Both the position numbers and the translations under genes were made by a program. A stretch of DNA of 64,000 nucleotides from Acidobacteriota bacterium. GTDB lineage: Bacteria; Acidobacteriota; Terriglobia; Bryobacterales; Bryobacteraceae. Position 1 is the first letter of the stretch, and every line of letters begins with the position of its first letter. Of the stretch, positions 35,180-45,066 are shown in pieces. The notes under the pieces were generated by a model. That model did no database searches. It was not told the origin of the DNA and saw nothing but the letters and a program-made list of their open reading frames with translations. The stretch lies in NCBI GenBank assembly GCA_016213775.1, contig JACQZR010000072.1, forward strand, positions 1 to 64,000, in the 5' to 3' direction.

Positions 35180-37912
35180 ATGGGGCTGTACGAAAAGCTG
35201 AGGAACACTCTTCGTCCAAACGCGCTCAACCGTGAGTTGGAGGAAGAGCTGCGGCACCACATGGAGATGAAAGCCCTCGACTGCGAGCGCTGGGGAATGA
35301 CCGAGGAGCAGGCGCGCGCAGAGGCCCGCCGCGTCTTTGGAAGCCATACCCTGCACAAGGAGGCCACGCGCGATATGGACGTCACCATCTGGCTCGATGC
35401 CGCCACCCGTGATCTCAAGTACGCTGCGCGGCAGTTGTGGCAGAGCCCACTGTTCACGCTGGTTGCCGTCCTGACGCTGTCCATCGGCATGGGTGCCAAC
35501 AGCGCCATCTTCAGCCTGCTTCACACTCTCCTGCTGAAGGACCTGAACGTCCCTTCCCCCGAGCGGCTGGTGCTGCTCACCGCGCCCGAGGCGGCCGGGG
35601 TCAACAATGGAAGCAGCGACGGGGTTCGCGCGCTTCTTAGTTACGCCGAATTTGCCCAACTGCGCAGCTCTGTCCGCTCCTTTGATTCAATGTTCGCTTC
35701 CGAATCCGGCACAACCCTGGTGATGGTTTCGTTCGATGGGAAACCCGCCGAGCCGTTTCGCGAACGGCTGGTGGGTGGTGACTTCTTCATAATGCTTGGA
35801 GCGCTGCCCGCCGCCGGAAGGTTCTTCACCGCGAGCGAAGAACGCGGCCCCGGGTCGATGCCTTTCGCCGTCCTCAACTACAACCTCTGGAAGAATCGCT
35901 TTGGCGGGCGTCCGGAGGTCGTGGGCGCTACGGTACGAATCCAAGGACGCTCGTTCACCATCGTCGGCGTGGCGCCGCCCGGATTTCAGGGCGAGAATAC
36001 CGGCGGCCAGCCGGACCTATGGTTGCCGCTTATGATGCAGCCGCAGTTGATGGCGGGCCGCGACTGGCTTCGTGACGAACCGTCCAGAATGCCGGCAAAG
36101 CTGATGTGGCTGCACTCATTCGGACGGCTGAAGCAAGGCGTAACAATGGCGCAGGCCCAGGCGGAAGTGAATGCAGTCTTCAAGAGCCTTCTGGAGCAGG
36201 ACTACCGCGGCCTTTCCGCGGAATCTCGCAAGCAGCTTCTCACGCAATACCTGCAACTGCGGCCCGGACGCAAAGGCGTTTCCGAAATCCGCCGCGATGC
36301 ATCGCGTCTGCTTGCGATCCTGCTCTCCATTTCCGCATCGGTGCTCCTGATCGCCTGCGCCAATCTGGCCAACCTGCTGCTGGCGCGATCCTCCAGCCGC
36401 CGCCGTGAGATCAGTGTCCGCCTCGCGCTCGGCGCCGGCCGCGGCACGCTCATACGGCAAATGCTGACGGAGAGCCTGCTGCTCGCGCTGATGGGCGCCG
36501 CCGGAGGCCTGCTCGTGATGGCCATCACCCGCGGTGTGATGGCGAAGATGCTTGTCTCCAACTCGACGCCGGAGTTGGGCAATCTGCTGGACCCGGCTGT
36601 CCTCGGCTTCACAGGATTGTTGCTTGTGCTCACTGTGCTCCTCTGCGGTCTCGCACCGGCCATACGAGGCACCCGCACTCAGGTTGGCAACGAGTTGAAG
36701 GACACAGGCAGGGGAACCGCCGGTGGCAGAGGTACTCTGGCCATGACGCGTTGGCTGGTCTCCGCCCAGGTGGGCACTTCGCTCCTCCTGCTCATTGGCG
36801 CGGGACTGTTCATCCAGGCGTTGGACAAGCTGCGCACCTTGGATTTGGGCTACAGCAAAGACCGGCTGCTTCTGCTGCGCGTCGACGGCCTGTCCGCCGG
36901 CGTTCCCAAAGGGAGGCTCAGGGAGTACTTCCGCGAATTGCAGGAAAGCATCGCCGCAACACCGGGTGTGGCGCGTGTCGCATGGTCCGAGAACGGTCTG
37001 ATCAGCGGTACAGATTCCGCCGACGACGTTGCCGTGGATGGGTATACAGGAGAAACCGCAGGTGCCCGATGGGACCAGGTAGGCCCGGGATATTTCTCCG
37101 TTGTTGGCATTCCACTGCGTGCTGGCCGTGACATCAACGAGCGCGATCTGGCTGGCGGACCGCCCGTATGCGTCGTGAATGAAGCATTCGTGAAAAAGTT
37201 CATCCCCGACGGCAAACCGTTGGGGAAACGCGTCACCAACATGTTCAACGAGAAGGACCGTCCTGCATACGAGATTATCGGCGTGTCCGCCAATGCTGTC
37301 GTCAATCAGGTGCGGCGCGCGGTGTCCCCGCGATTCTACATCCCCGCCAGTCAATCCCCGGAGGGCATGCCCGATTCTGTGTATTTTGAAGTGCGGACCG
37401 CGGGCGAACCAAAGCAGTTGCTCAACACGCTACGGCAGGTCATCCAGCGTGGCAATGACGCCGTTCAGATCACACGCGCCCGCACGGTGGAAGAGAACCT
37501 CGAACTCACGGCTGCTCCGGAGCGTATGATCGCGAGACTATCGGCCGCCTTTGGTGCAATTGCACTGCTACTCGCGGCCCTTGGTCTCTACGGTGTGCTC
37601 GCCTACGGCGTGTCGCGGCGCGCCAATGAAATCGGAGTCCGCATGGCTTTGGGTGCGCGCGCCCCCACTATCGTGTCCATGGTGTTGCGGGAGAGCGCCG
37701 TCATGATTGCCTTCGGTGCCGTGGCTGGTCTGGGTGCCGCCGCGGCTGCCGTGCGCCTTGCCGCGTCGCAATTCTACGGCGTGAGCGGATTGCAATGGAC
37801 GGTGGTGAGCGCCGCTCTGTTTTTGCTCATCGCGGTTGCATTGGCCGCTGCCGCTATTCCTGCATGGCGCGCCTCGCGCATCGATCCGCTTGTGGCTCTG
37901 CGTCACGACTAA
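35180..37912 (+). CDS. ADOP-family MacB/FtsX-like permease
   Basis: The 910-aa protein starts with the ADOP N-terminal region (1-75: NRELEEELRHHMEMKALDCE), then a membrane helix (about 92-115) and a MacB-like periplasmic domain. The first FtsX block is at about 375-500 (LANLLLARSSSRRREISVRL). A second periplasmic domain and a second FtsX block (about 775-905, ALGLYGVLAYGVSRRANEIG) follow. No ATPase gene is nearby, as usual for this orphan family. It is co-transcribed with padR. The substrate is unknown; relatives transport macrolides or lipoproteins. Confidence 0.93.
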   Translation: MGLYEKLRNTLRPNALNRELEEELRHHMEMKALDCERWGMTEEQARAEARRVFGSHTLHKEATRDMDVTIWLDAATRDLKYAARQLWQSPLFTLVAVLTLSIGMGANSAIFSLLHTLLLKDLNVPSPERLVLLTAPEAAGVNNGSSDGVRALLSYAEFAQLRSSVRSFDSMFASESGTTLVMVSFDGKPAEPFRERLVGGDFFIMLGALPAAGRFFTASEERGPGSMPFAVLNYNLWKNRFGGRPEVVGATVRIQGRSFTIVGVAPPGFQGENTGGQPDLWLPLMMQPQLMAGRDWLRDEPSRMPAKLMWLHSFGRLKQGVTMAQAQAEVNAVFKSLLEQDYRGLSAESRKQLLTQYLQLRPGRKGVSEIRRDASRLLAILLSISASVLLIACANLANLLLARSSSRRREISVRLALGAGRGTLIRQMLTESLLLALMGAAGGLLVMAITRGVMAKMLVSNSTPELGNLLDPAVLGFTGLLLVLTVLLCGLAPAIRGTRTQVGNELKDTGRGTAGGRGTLAMTRWLVSAQVGTSLLLLIGAGLFIQALDKLRTLDLGYSKDRLLLLRVDGLSAGVPKGRLREYFRELQESIAATPGVARVAWSENGLISGTDSADDVAVDGYTGETAGARWDQVGPGYFSVVGIPLRAGRDINERDLAGGPPVCVVNEAFVKKFIPDGKPLGKRVTNMFNEKDRPAYEIIGVSANAVVNQVRRAVSPRFYIPASQSPEGMPDSVYFEVRTAGEPKQLLNTLRQVIQRGNDAVQITRARTVEENLELTAAPERMIARLSAAFGAIALLLAALGLYGVLAYGVSRRANEIGVRMALGARAPTIVSMVLRESAVMIAFGAVAGLGAAAAAVRLAASQFYGVSGLQWTVVSAALFLLIAVALAAAAIPAWRASRIDPLVALRHD

Positions 37913-37932
37913 ACCAAGTCTCGATCGGACCA

Positions 37933-37962
37933 GCCAGTCTGGTTTTCTTGTGATAGACTGGC
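37933..37962 (+). promoter_or_regulatory. Inverted repeat upstream of the TonB-dependent receptor gene
   Basis: Perfect eight-base arms GCCAGTCT (37933-37940) and AGACTGGC (37955-37962) flank a 14-base T-rich spacer. It lies between the ADOP permease stop and the receptor start. It may be a terminator-like hairpin without a T-run, or an operator. Confidence 0.45.
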
Positions 37963-37984
37963 CGAAACCCTGAGGAGGGCTTCC

Positions 37985-40900
37985 ATGCTAAAAGTCGCGC
38001 TTCTCGCTGCAATCTCCTTTTCCCTGCCGGCTCAAGAATATCGAGGCCGCGTTCAGGGTTCCGTCACCGATTCCACTCAGGCTGCTGTCGCTGGTGCAAC
38101 GGTGACTCTCTCCAATGTCGAGACCGGTGTCACCAGCACTCGTCAAACCAGCGACCAGGGCCGCTACCTGTTCGACCTCGTGGTGCCCGGCACCTACACA
38201 GTTGCCGTAACCATGCAGGGCTTCCAAAAGTATGTCCAGGAGAAGGTCTTCCTGCAGGCCCGTGCCGACGTGACCGTCGATGCACAGCTTCGTCCTGGTG
38301 ATATCCGCGAGGCGATCACCGTCAGTGATCAGGCCAGTGCCGTCCAGTTCAACACGGCAAAACTCGAGACCACCGTGGACAATTCTCTGGTCTCCAACCT
38401 CCCTCTGTTGTCCCGCAATCCTCTGCTGCTCGCCCGCCTCGATCCGGCCGTTGTGCAACAGGACACGGCGCGCGAAGTGGAGCCTTATTTCACCTGGTCC
38501 GGTAACCGCCAGGAGGTGGGCGGCGGACGCAATTACTCGAACGATCTGCAAGTGGATGGCAGCCCGATCGGGATCGGCTATAAGACCAGCTACATGCCTT
38601 CGCCGGACGCCGTGCAGGAAGTCGCCGTTCAGCAGAACGCCGTCGATGCCGAGTACGGCCACTCCTCGGGATCGGCCATCACCCTCACCATGAAGTCGGG
38701 GACCAATGCCTGGCATGGCAACACGTTCTATCAAGGCCAGTATCCGTGGGCCAATGCTCTCGAGAACCGCGTCGTGCGCAGCCTCAACCTCGGCCGCACA
38801 CACATGTGGGGCGGCACGCTCGGCAACCCCATCATCAGGAACAAGCTGTTCAACTTCTTCGCCTATGAGCAGTGGCGCAAAACCGATCCAAACGACTTCA
38901 TCAACACAGTCCCCTCCGATCTGGAGCGCCAGGGTAACTTCTCCCAGTCGCTGAACGCGTTGGGTGGACTGCGCACCATCTACGATCCGTTCACCACACA
39001 AACCTCCGCCGACGGCCGCACCATCACGCGCACGCCTTTCCCCGGAAACATCATTCCCCGTTCCCAGCAGGACCCCATCGCCACCACCTATATGGCCGGA
39101 CTCTGGAAATCCAATCGCGCCGGAATAGGGCCGTACAACATCCAGAACTACTATGTGCCTCTGCCGGTCCGCTACGACTACCACAACATCTCCAACCGGA
39201 CTGACTTCGCCTACAGCGAGAAGTTGCGATTCTCCGGCCGCTACAGCAAGCTGTGGACTCCGGTGACGACTTCGAATGCGCCTCAGTCGGAGTTCTTTGT
39301 GAACGATCGCGGCAGCCAGCGCGACGCCACCTCAGTTTCGGGCGACGCTGTCTGGACGCCCACGGCGGCGATGGTGGTCAACATCAACGCCACCTATCAC
39401 AGCTTCATCGATGCCTCGAGGTATGCGTCCACCTGCGAGGGCTGCTGGAAGAAGTATTGGCCCAATTCCAACTTCTACAATGCGGTCTTCGGCAATAAAG
39501 CCGTTCCTGAATTGCTCCCTCGCATGTCTGTGATGGGCACCGGAACGGGAGAATACTGGACATCGATGGGTCCCCGCGGCGGCACGTGGGATCAGCGTCC
39601 CAACGCCGATAGCGTCAGCGTCAAGGTCGCCAGGCAGCAGGGCAAACATTATCTTAAGATGGGCGCAGACACGCGCGGTAGCCGCACCACCAGCCTCATC
39701 GTCAGCAACAACCCCGGCTTTGGATTCCAGGCCGACGCCACGTCCGCGACTTACATCAATCCGGATCTGCGTGCTTCCGGCGACGGCTACGCTACCTTTC
39801 TGCTGGGGGCCATCCAGCCTGCCGGCGGCGGCGCCGATAGCTGGGACAGCGGTGCCACATCCATGACCGCCACCATCCTGCCGCAGGGCCAGAATCGCTT
39901 CTACGGCATGTTCCTTAACGACGACTGGAAGGTCAGCCGCAATCTCACCATCAACATGGGTCTCCGCTATGAGTTCGAGACGGCGTATACCGATCCGCAG
40001 AACCGGCTCACGCGGCCGCTCGATCTCACCTCCCCCATTCCCGAAATGCAGGGCGCGAACGCTCCGAAGATGCCCGCCGAAGTCGCCCAGTTCTACAAAG
40101 GGCAAACCATATTCAATGGCGCATTTCAGTTCGCCGATGCCGATCATCGCGGGCAATGGAATGCCGGCCGCGGCGGCTTTTCGCCACGCGTCGGTATGGC
40201 CTATCGTGTGAACGACAAGACATCGCTACGCCTGGGCTACGGCCGCTACCTCACCCCGTGGACCGGCGGCACGTTCAACATCTTCGACACCTACTATGTC
40301 GGATACAAGAACGTTACCGGAGCCTATCCGGCCGTGCAGGGCGTGCCATCGGCCCGGCTGCGCGACCCATTTCCTGCTTCGCAGCCCGTGGTGCCCGCCT
40401 ACGAGAAGAGCCTCGGACGCTACACCTCGCTCGGTGATTCTCTGTCGTACGTAGCGGCCGACCGACCGCGCAGCTACAGCGACCGCATCAACATCTCGTT
40501 CCAGCGCCAGTTGCCGCAGTTGATGGTACTGGACGTCACCTATTACATGAACTTCACCAGCCAGTTGGTGGGCGGCTACAACATCAACCAGGTGGATCCA
40601 CGGATCGCTTACGAACAAAAGGATGCCATCAACCGCGCCGTGACAAACCCGTTCTTCAACTTCTCCACGGTCGAGAAGTTTCCCGGCGCGCTCCGCTACC
40701 AGCGCACCGTTGCGCTCACCTCGCTGTTCCGGCCATATCCGCAGTATGGCAACCTCAACGTCATCGACGGCATTGACGGCGGCTCGAGCCGCTACAAGTC
40801 CTTCCAGCTACGCCTCAACCGCCGCTTTGCCCAGGGCTATTCCGCGCTGGTGGGCTACAACTACGCCCGGCAGCAGGACGAAGTGTTCTTCAACGACATC

Positions 40901-41452
40901 GCCTCGTTCAACCGCCAGTTCACCTTCCAGGAAAGCGATCGTCCCCGGCACCGGTTGACTTTCGCCGGAACCTGGGAAGTCCCGGTCGGACGCAGGCGTC
41001 AGTTCGGCTCCAACATGCCTCGCGTTCTCGATTACGCCGTTGGCGGCTGGGACCTGAGCGGCATCATGACCTGGCGTTCCGGCTTCTTCGTTCGCTTCGG
41101 CGGCATGGCTGTCAACGGCGATCCGATCCTGGAGAATCCCACTCCCGGACGCTGGTTCAACACCCAGGCTTTCTCGCGGCTGCCCAACTTCACGCCGCGC
41201 ACCAACCCCTGGCAGTACGAAGGGCTGACCAACCCCGGCCTGTTCAACCTGGATATGTCCATCGTCAAGCGGATGCCGGTCACCGAACGGTATCGCGTCG
41301 AGATGCGCATGGACGTCTTCAACGCCGCCAACAACATGACTTGGGCCAATCCGAACACGAACGTGCAGAGCAGTCTCTTCGGTGTCACCAACAACCAGTT
41401 GGCCGCCACCTTCGGACGCCGCGCCCAGCTCGGCCTGCGCCTTGAGTTCTAG
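37985..41452 (+). CDS. Oar-like TonB-dependent outer-membrane receptor
   Basis: The 1155-aa protein has a short signal peptide (MLKVALLAAISFSLPAQ), then a carboxypeptidase-regulatory-like domain (about 22-105: RVQGSVTDSTQAAVAGATVT, GRYLFDLVVPGTYTVAV). A plug-like region (about 110-230) and a long beta-barrel follow, ending in the aromatic FGRRAQLGLRLEF typical of barrel C-termini. GAGGAGGG precedes the ATG. Acidobacterial Oar-like receptors probably import or bind large polymers. The TPR and CRTAC1 genes follow on the same strand within 11 bp and with overlap, so they form an operon. Confidence 0.93.
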   Translation: MLKVALLAAISFSLPAQEYRGRVQGSVTDSTQAAVAGATVTLSNVETGVTSTRQTSDQGRYLFDLVVPGTYTVAVTMQGFQKYVQEKVFLQARADVTVDAQLRPGDIREAITVSDQASAVQFNTAKLETTVDNSLVSNLPLLSRNPLLLARLDPAVVQQDTAREVEPYFTWSGNRQEVGGGRNYSNDLQVDGSPIGIGYKTSYMPSPDAVQEVAVQQNAVDAEYGHSSGSAITLTMKSGTNAWHGNTFYQGQYPWANALENRVVRSLNLGRTHMWGGTLGNPIIRNKLFNFFAYEQWRKTDPNDFINTVPSDLERQGNFSQSLNALGGLRTIYDPFTTQTSADGRTITRTPFPGNIIPRSQQDPIATTYMAGLWKSNRAGIGPYNIQNYYVPLPVRYDYHNISNRTDFAYSEKLRFSGRYSKLWTPVTTSNAPQSEFFVNDRGSQRDATSVSGDAVWTPTAAMVVNINATYHSFIDASRYASTCEGCWKKYWPNSNFYNAVFGNKAVPELLPRMSVMGTGTGEYWTSMGPRGGTWDQRPNADSVSVKVARQQGKHYLKMGADTRGSRTTSLIVSNNPGFGFQADATSATYINPDLRASGDGYATFLLGAIQPAGGGADSWDSGATSMTATILPQGQNRFYGMFLNDDWKVSRNLTINMGLRYEFETAYTDPQNRLTRPLDLTSPIPEMQGANAPKMPAEVAQFYKGQTIFNGAFQFADADHRGQWNAGRGGFSPRVGMAYRVNDKTSLRLGYGRYLTPWTGGTFNIFDTYYVGYKNVTGAYPAVQGVPSARLRDPFPASQPVVPAYEKSLGRYTSLGDSLSYVAADRPRSYSDRINISFQRQLPQLMVLDVTYYMNFTSQLVGGYNINQVDPRIAYEQKDAINRAVTNPFFNFSTVEKFPGALRYQRTVALTSLFRPYPQYGNLNVIDGIDGGSSRYKSFQLRLNRRFAQGYSALVGYNYARQQDEVFFNDIASFNRQFTFQESDRPRHRLTFAGTWEVPVGRRRQFGSNMPRVLDYAVGGWDLSGIMTWRSGFFVRFGGMAVNGDPILENPTPGRWFNTQAFSRLPNFTPRTNPWQYEGLTNPGLFNLDMSIVKRMPVTERYRVEMRMDVFNAANNMTWANPNTNVQSSLFGVTNNQLAATFGRRAQLGLRLEF

Positions 41453-41462
41453 AGCGCACAGG

Positions 41463-43376
41463 GTGCGGCGTGCACCACCAGAAGCCCAGAAACATTGCTC
41501 GCGCCGCACTCCGTTGTGCGCGTGTTCCTCAAACGCGTACCTCCTGTTTCTCACGTTTGCGGGAGCGGCTGCCGCGCAGACCGCTCCCGGCCTTCGCGAA
41601 GCCGCCCGGTTGGATCAGGCCGGGCGTTGCCAGGAATCGGAAGTCATCTACCAGCGGGCTCTGGCGGAAACCTCGCCGGGGCCCGCGTTATTGAACAACA
41701 CCGGAAATCACTACCTCATTTGCGGACAGCCCGCGAAGGCCCGTGTCTACTTCGAGCGCCTTCTGAAGCTGACTCCCGCACATCCCAACGCCAATCTGCA
41801 AATGGCCCGTATCGAAATGGCCGGCGGTGCCTTCGCACGCGCCGAAGAGATTCTCATCAAGCTCGCCGACGCGCATCCCGGCGATTTCGATGTACTGTTT
41901 CTGCTGGGCCGCGCCGCCGCCCGTGCAGGCCATCTGCCTCGTGCCAGGGAGAGTCTGGAAGCGGCGCTGCGGCTGCGTCCCGATGACGCCGGCGTGATGC
42001 TGGAGGCCGGGCTCGCCAACGCCGCTTCGGGCGACTTTCCACGCGCGGTGTTTCTGCTGGCTCGTGCCCGCGGCCACTCACCCAAGCAGCCGGATATCTC
42101 GCTCGCTTTGGCACGTGCGTCCGAGGATGCCGGCTACTATGGCGATGCCGTTGCCGCCTATGATCACTACCTTGCCCTGTCTCCCGGCGATGATGCCGCC
42201 CGCCGCGATCAGGCACGCGCCCGGGCTCTCACCTCCACGGGCCGCGAGGCGGGCATCCGCGATCTGCAAGCCTACACCGCCCGTCAACCCAAGGATCCGC
42301 TCGGCCACTTCTACCTCGCCCAACTGAATTGGCGCGAACAGCCGGATGCCGCGCTCGCAAGCCTCGCCGAGGCGGTTCGGCTCGATCCCAACCTGGCCCC
42401 GGCGCACATCTCCCGCGCCTGGCTGTTGCATCGTGTGGGCCGGGCCGAAGAGGCGTTGCCGTCTCTCGAAGCTGCACTGCGCATCGCTCCGAATCATGTG
42501 CGAGCTCTCGATCAACTTGGCGTCACACTGCTTTCTCTCGATCGGCCCAAGGAAGCAGAAGCGGCCCTGCGGAAGGCTGCCGCCGTCGCACCCACTGACG
42601 CGGACGTCGCGCTCCATCTTGGCCGGGCGCTGGTGGATCAAGGTAGGGAAGCCGAAGGACAGGCTTTCCTCGATGCCTTTCAGAAACTTCGTCCGTCGCG
42701 CCAGCGGGATGCACGGCGGGAATCCGGCATGATCGAGCTGGCCACACTCGATCCCGCCGGCCGCCGTGCGAGAGAGATCGAGCGCTTCCGCTCGATGGCA
42801 AAGGCGCGGCCCGATGATCCGCTGCTCCAACTCCATCTGGCGGGATTGCTGCTGGCCGACGGCCAAACCGCGGAAGCTCTCCGCGAGTACGACGTGCTGG
42901 CCTCATTGAATGCCGAAAAATCCATCTGGGCCCAGGCCGGAATCGCGCTTCTCGATGCAGGTCACTTCGCCGAGGCTAGAGTTTTTCTCGCGCGTGGTTT
43001 CCAGCAGTCCGATGAAGCTCTGCACCCCGACGCCGCCCGTGCGGCCGCCCTCCTGCTTGCCTACGAAGGCCATCATGCGGAAGCACTCGCCCTGCTCGCC
43101 CGGACGCTGAAGTCCCATCCCGCCGACCGCGGCTTGCTGCTCATGGAGGCAATCGTCCTGGCTTTGAAAGGCGATGCCATGCAGGCAAGCGCAAAGCTGA
43201 GCGTCATCCAGACTCGGTGGCGCGACTGGGCTCTGCCGTGTGTTGTTCATGGCCTCCTGCTCACGGAAGCAAAACGGCCTTCTGAAGCCGCCGTGAAATT
43301 CCGTGCCGCGGGCATCGCAAAGCTTTCCTGTGCGACCCTGCGAGAGTGGGTTTTCGGAACGTGTGGACGCTGCTAG
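41463..43376 (+). CDS. Secreted TPR-repeat protein
   Basis: From the GTG at 41463, 11 bp after the receptor stop, the protein has 637 aa. A signal peptide (hydrophobic stretch YLLFLTFAGAAAAQT near residues 27-41) is followed by about 14 TPR units (for example FYLAQLNWREQPDAALASLA and HVRALDQLGVTLLSLDRPKE). A TTG at 41514 is an alternative start. It probably acts as a periplasmic scaffold for the receptor/propeller pair. Its end overlaps the CRTAC1 gene by 31 bp, so the two are translationally coupled. Confidence 0.85.
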   Translation: MRRAPPEAQKHCSRRTPLCACSSNAYLLFLTFAGAAAAQTAPGLREAARLDQAGRCQESEVIYQRALAETSPGPALLNNTGNHYLICGQPAKARVYFERLLKLTPAHPNANLQMARIEMAGGAFARAEEILIKLADAHPGDFDVLFLLGRAAARAGHLPRARESLEAALRLRPDDAGVMLEAGLANAASGDFPRAVFLLARARGHSPKQPDISLALARASEDAGYYGDAVAAYDHYLALSPGDDAARRDQARARALTSTGREAGIRDLQAYTARQPKDPLGHFYLAQLNWREQPDAALASLAEAVRLDPNLAPAHISRAWLLHRVGRAEEALPSLEAALRIAPNHVRALDQLGVTLLSLDRPKEAEAALRKAAAVAPTDADVALHLGRALVDQGREAEGQAFLDAFQKLRPSRQRDARRESGMIELATLDPAGRRAREIERFRSMAKARPDDPLLQLHLAGLLLADGQTAEALREYDVLASLNAEKSIWAQAGIALLDAGHFAEARVFLARGFQQSDEALHPDAARAAALLLAYEGHHAEALALLARTLKSHPADRGLLLMEAIVLALKGDAMQASAKLSVIQTRWRDWALPCVVHGLLLTEAKRPSEAAVKFRAAGIAKLSCATLREWVFGTCGRC

Positions 43377-44992
43377 CCATTAGCGCGCTGGCACAGGCGC
43401 AACCACCGCGTCCCCACTTCACCGACGTTGCTTCCAGGAGCCGCTTCGCCTACGTCACCAACAATGGCTTTGACGGCAAACGCAAGTACTTCCTGCAGCC
43501 GTTGTGCGGCGGTGTCGCCGTGCTCGACTTCGACAACGACGGCCTGCTCGATCTCTTCTTTACCAACGGCGCTCAGTTCCCCGAGCTGACGAAGACCCGT
43601 CCGGACTTCCACAACACACTGCTTCGTAACAAAGGCAGTGGCGCGTTCGAGGACGTCACAGAGCGCGCGGGCCTTGCAGGCGAATCTCTCGGCTATAGCC
43701 TGGGTGTCGCCGCCGCGGACTTCGACAACGACGGATTTACCGATCTTTTAATCGCCAACGCCGGTCCAAACACCTTGTACCGCAACCAGGGCGACGGCTC
43801 TTTCCGCGATGTCACTGCCAACGCCGGGCTGACGAAACCTGAGGGAATCCTCAGCGTGCAAGGCGCCTGGCTCGACTACGACAACGACGGCCTCCTCGAC
43901 CTCGTCGTCTCCAACTACACCACCTGGACGGTGGCCACCGATCGCCGCTGCGTCCGCGAGGACAATGTCGATTTCTACTGCCATCCCAAGACCTATCCCG
44001 CCGTGCCTCATCGCCTCTATCACAACCTCGGTGACGGCCGTTTTCAGGATGTGAGCGAAGCCGCCGGATTCCTTCGCGCGAAAGGAAAAGGCATGGGTAT
44101 CGCGATTGCCGACATCAATGGTGATGGCAGGCCAGATATCTTCATTGCCAATGACACAGAGCCCAACTTCCTCTACATCAACCGCGGAGATGGCACGTTT
44201 CAGGAGCGCGGCCTCGCGCTGGGCGTGGCGTATGATGACTCCGGCGCGACGGTGTCCGCCATGGGCGCCGATGCCCGCGACTACGACAACGACGGCCAGC
44301 CCGACATCTTCTACAACAACCTGATCAGCCAGGTTTGGGGCTTGTTTCGAAATCTGGGGCGTTCGTTTCGCTACACCTCCACGGCCACCAGCCTGGCGGT
44401 TCTCAGCTCGCCCTATTCCGGTTGGAGCGCCGGCTTCATCGACTACAACAACGACGGCTGGAGGGACCTGTATTCCGCCAATGGCGACGTCGATTCGCTT
44501 CGTCAGAACGCCGAACAACACGACACGTTGTTCGAAAACCAGGGCGGCAAACGATTCATCGACGTTTCCCGCCAGGCCGGTCCTCACTTCACCAGACGGG
44601 GCTACCAGCGCGGCGCTGCCTTCGCGGATCTCAATAACGACGGCTTCCTCGATATCGTGGTGACCAGCCTCCAGCGCCGCCCGGCGATTCTCCTCAACTC
44701 CGGTATCACCAAGGCGCACTGGATCGCTCTGCGTCTTACCGGCACGCGATCGAACCGCGATGCAATCGGAGCCAGCATTAGGATTACGACCGCTGCGGGG
44801 CGCGTTCTTTCCGATCAACTGAGCCCCAGCACCGGACTGCTGTCCTCCAGCACGAAACAGGTTCACTTTGGCCTGGGGACGGAAACCAAGGTCGCCGAAA
44901 TCGAAGTGCGCTGGCCCAGCGGCGTTGTCTCCCGCATCACGGATATGGCGGGCGTGGATACGGTTGTATCTATGCAGGAGTCGCGGCGCTAA
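43346..44992 (+). CDS. CRTAC1/ASPIC-UnbV FG-GAP repeat protein
   Basis: The 548-aa exported protein (short signal VWTLLAISALAQAQ) carries about seven FG-GAP/VCBS blades with calcium-binding D-x-D-x-D-G loops (DFDNDGLLDL, DFDNDGFTDL, DYDNDGLLDL, DINGDGRPDI, DYDNDGQPDI, DYNNDGWRDL, DLNNDGFLDI). A C-terminal ASPIC/UnbV domain follows (IGASIRITTAAGRVLSDQLS, then VRWPSGVVSRI). It is thought to be an adhesive or binding propeller. The start codon is GTG at 43346, inside the end of the TPR gene. It is commonly found beside Oar-like receptors in this phylum. Confidence 0.93.
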   Translation: MGFRNVWTLLAISALAQAQPPRPHFTDVASRSRFAYVTNNGFDGKRKYFLQPLCGGVAVLDFDNDGLLDLFFTNGAQFPELTKTRPDFHNTLLRNKGSGAFEDVTERAGLAGESLGYSLGVAAADFDNDGFTDLLIANAGPNTLYRNQGDGSFRDVTANAGLTKPEGILSVQGAWLDYDNDGLLDLVVSNYTTWTVATDRRCVREDNVDFYCHPKTYPAVPHRLYHNLGDGRFQDVSEAAGFLRAKGKGMGIAIADINGDGRPDIFIANDTEPNFLYINRGDGTFQERGLALGVAYDDSGATVSAMGADARDYDNDGQPDIFYNNLISQVWGLFRNLGRSFRYTSTATSLAVLSSPYSGWSAGFIDYNNDGWRDLYSANGDVDSLRQNAEQHDTLFENQGGKRFIDVSRQAGPHFTRRGYQRGAAFADLNNDGFLDIVVTSLQRRPAILLNSGITKAHWIALRLTGTRSNRDAIGASIRITTAAGRVLSDQLSPSTGLLSSSTKQVHFGLGTETKVAEIEVRWPSGVVSRITDMAGVDTVVSMQESRR

Positions 44993-45066
44993 GAAGGGAT
45001 GCTTGGGATTTCACTGCGCCACCATTCTCGCCTCCGCCGCAGCATAATAGAGAGGACCAACTTGCT

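Noticed and set aside
36116-37354. Open frame of 412 codons opposite the ADOP permease
   Set aside because: No recognisable domain, low-complexity composition, and the plus-strand permease is clearly real.
37988-39184. Open frame of 398 codons opposite the Oar-like receptor
   Set aside because: Composition is Gly/Val/Ile/Asp-biased as expected from the reverse of the receptor sequence; no motif or start signal.
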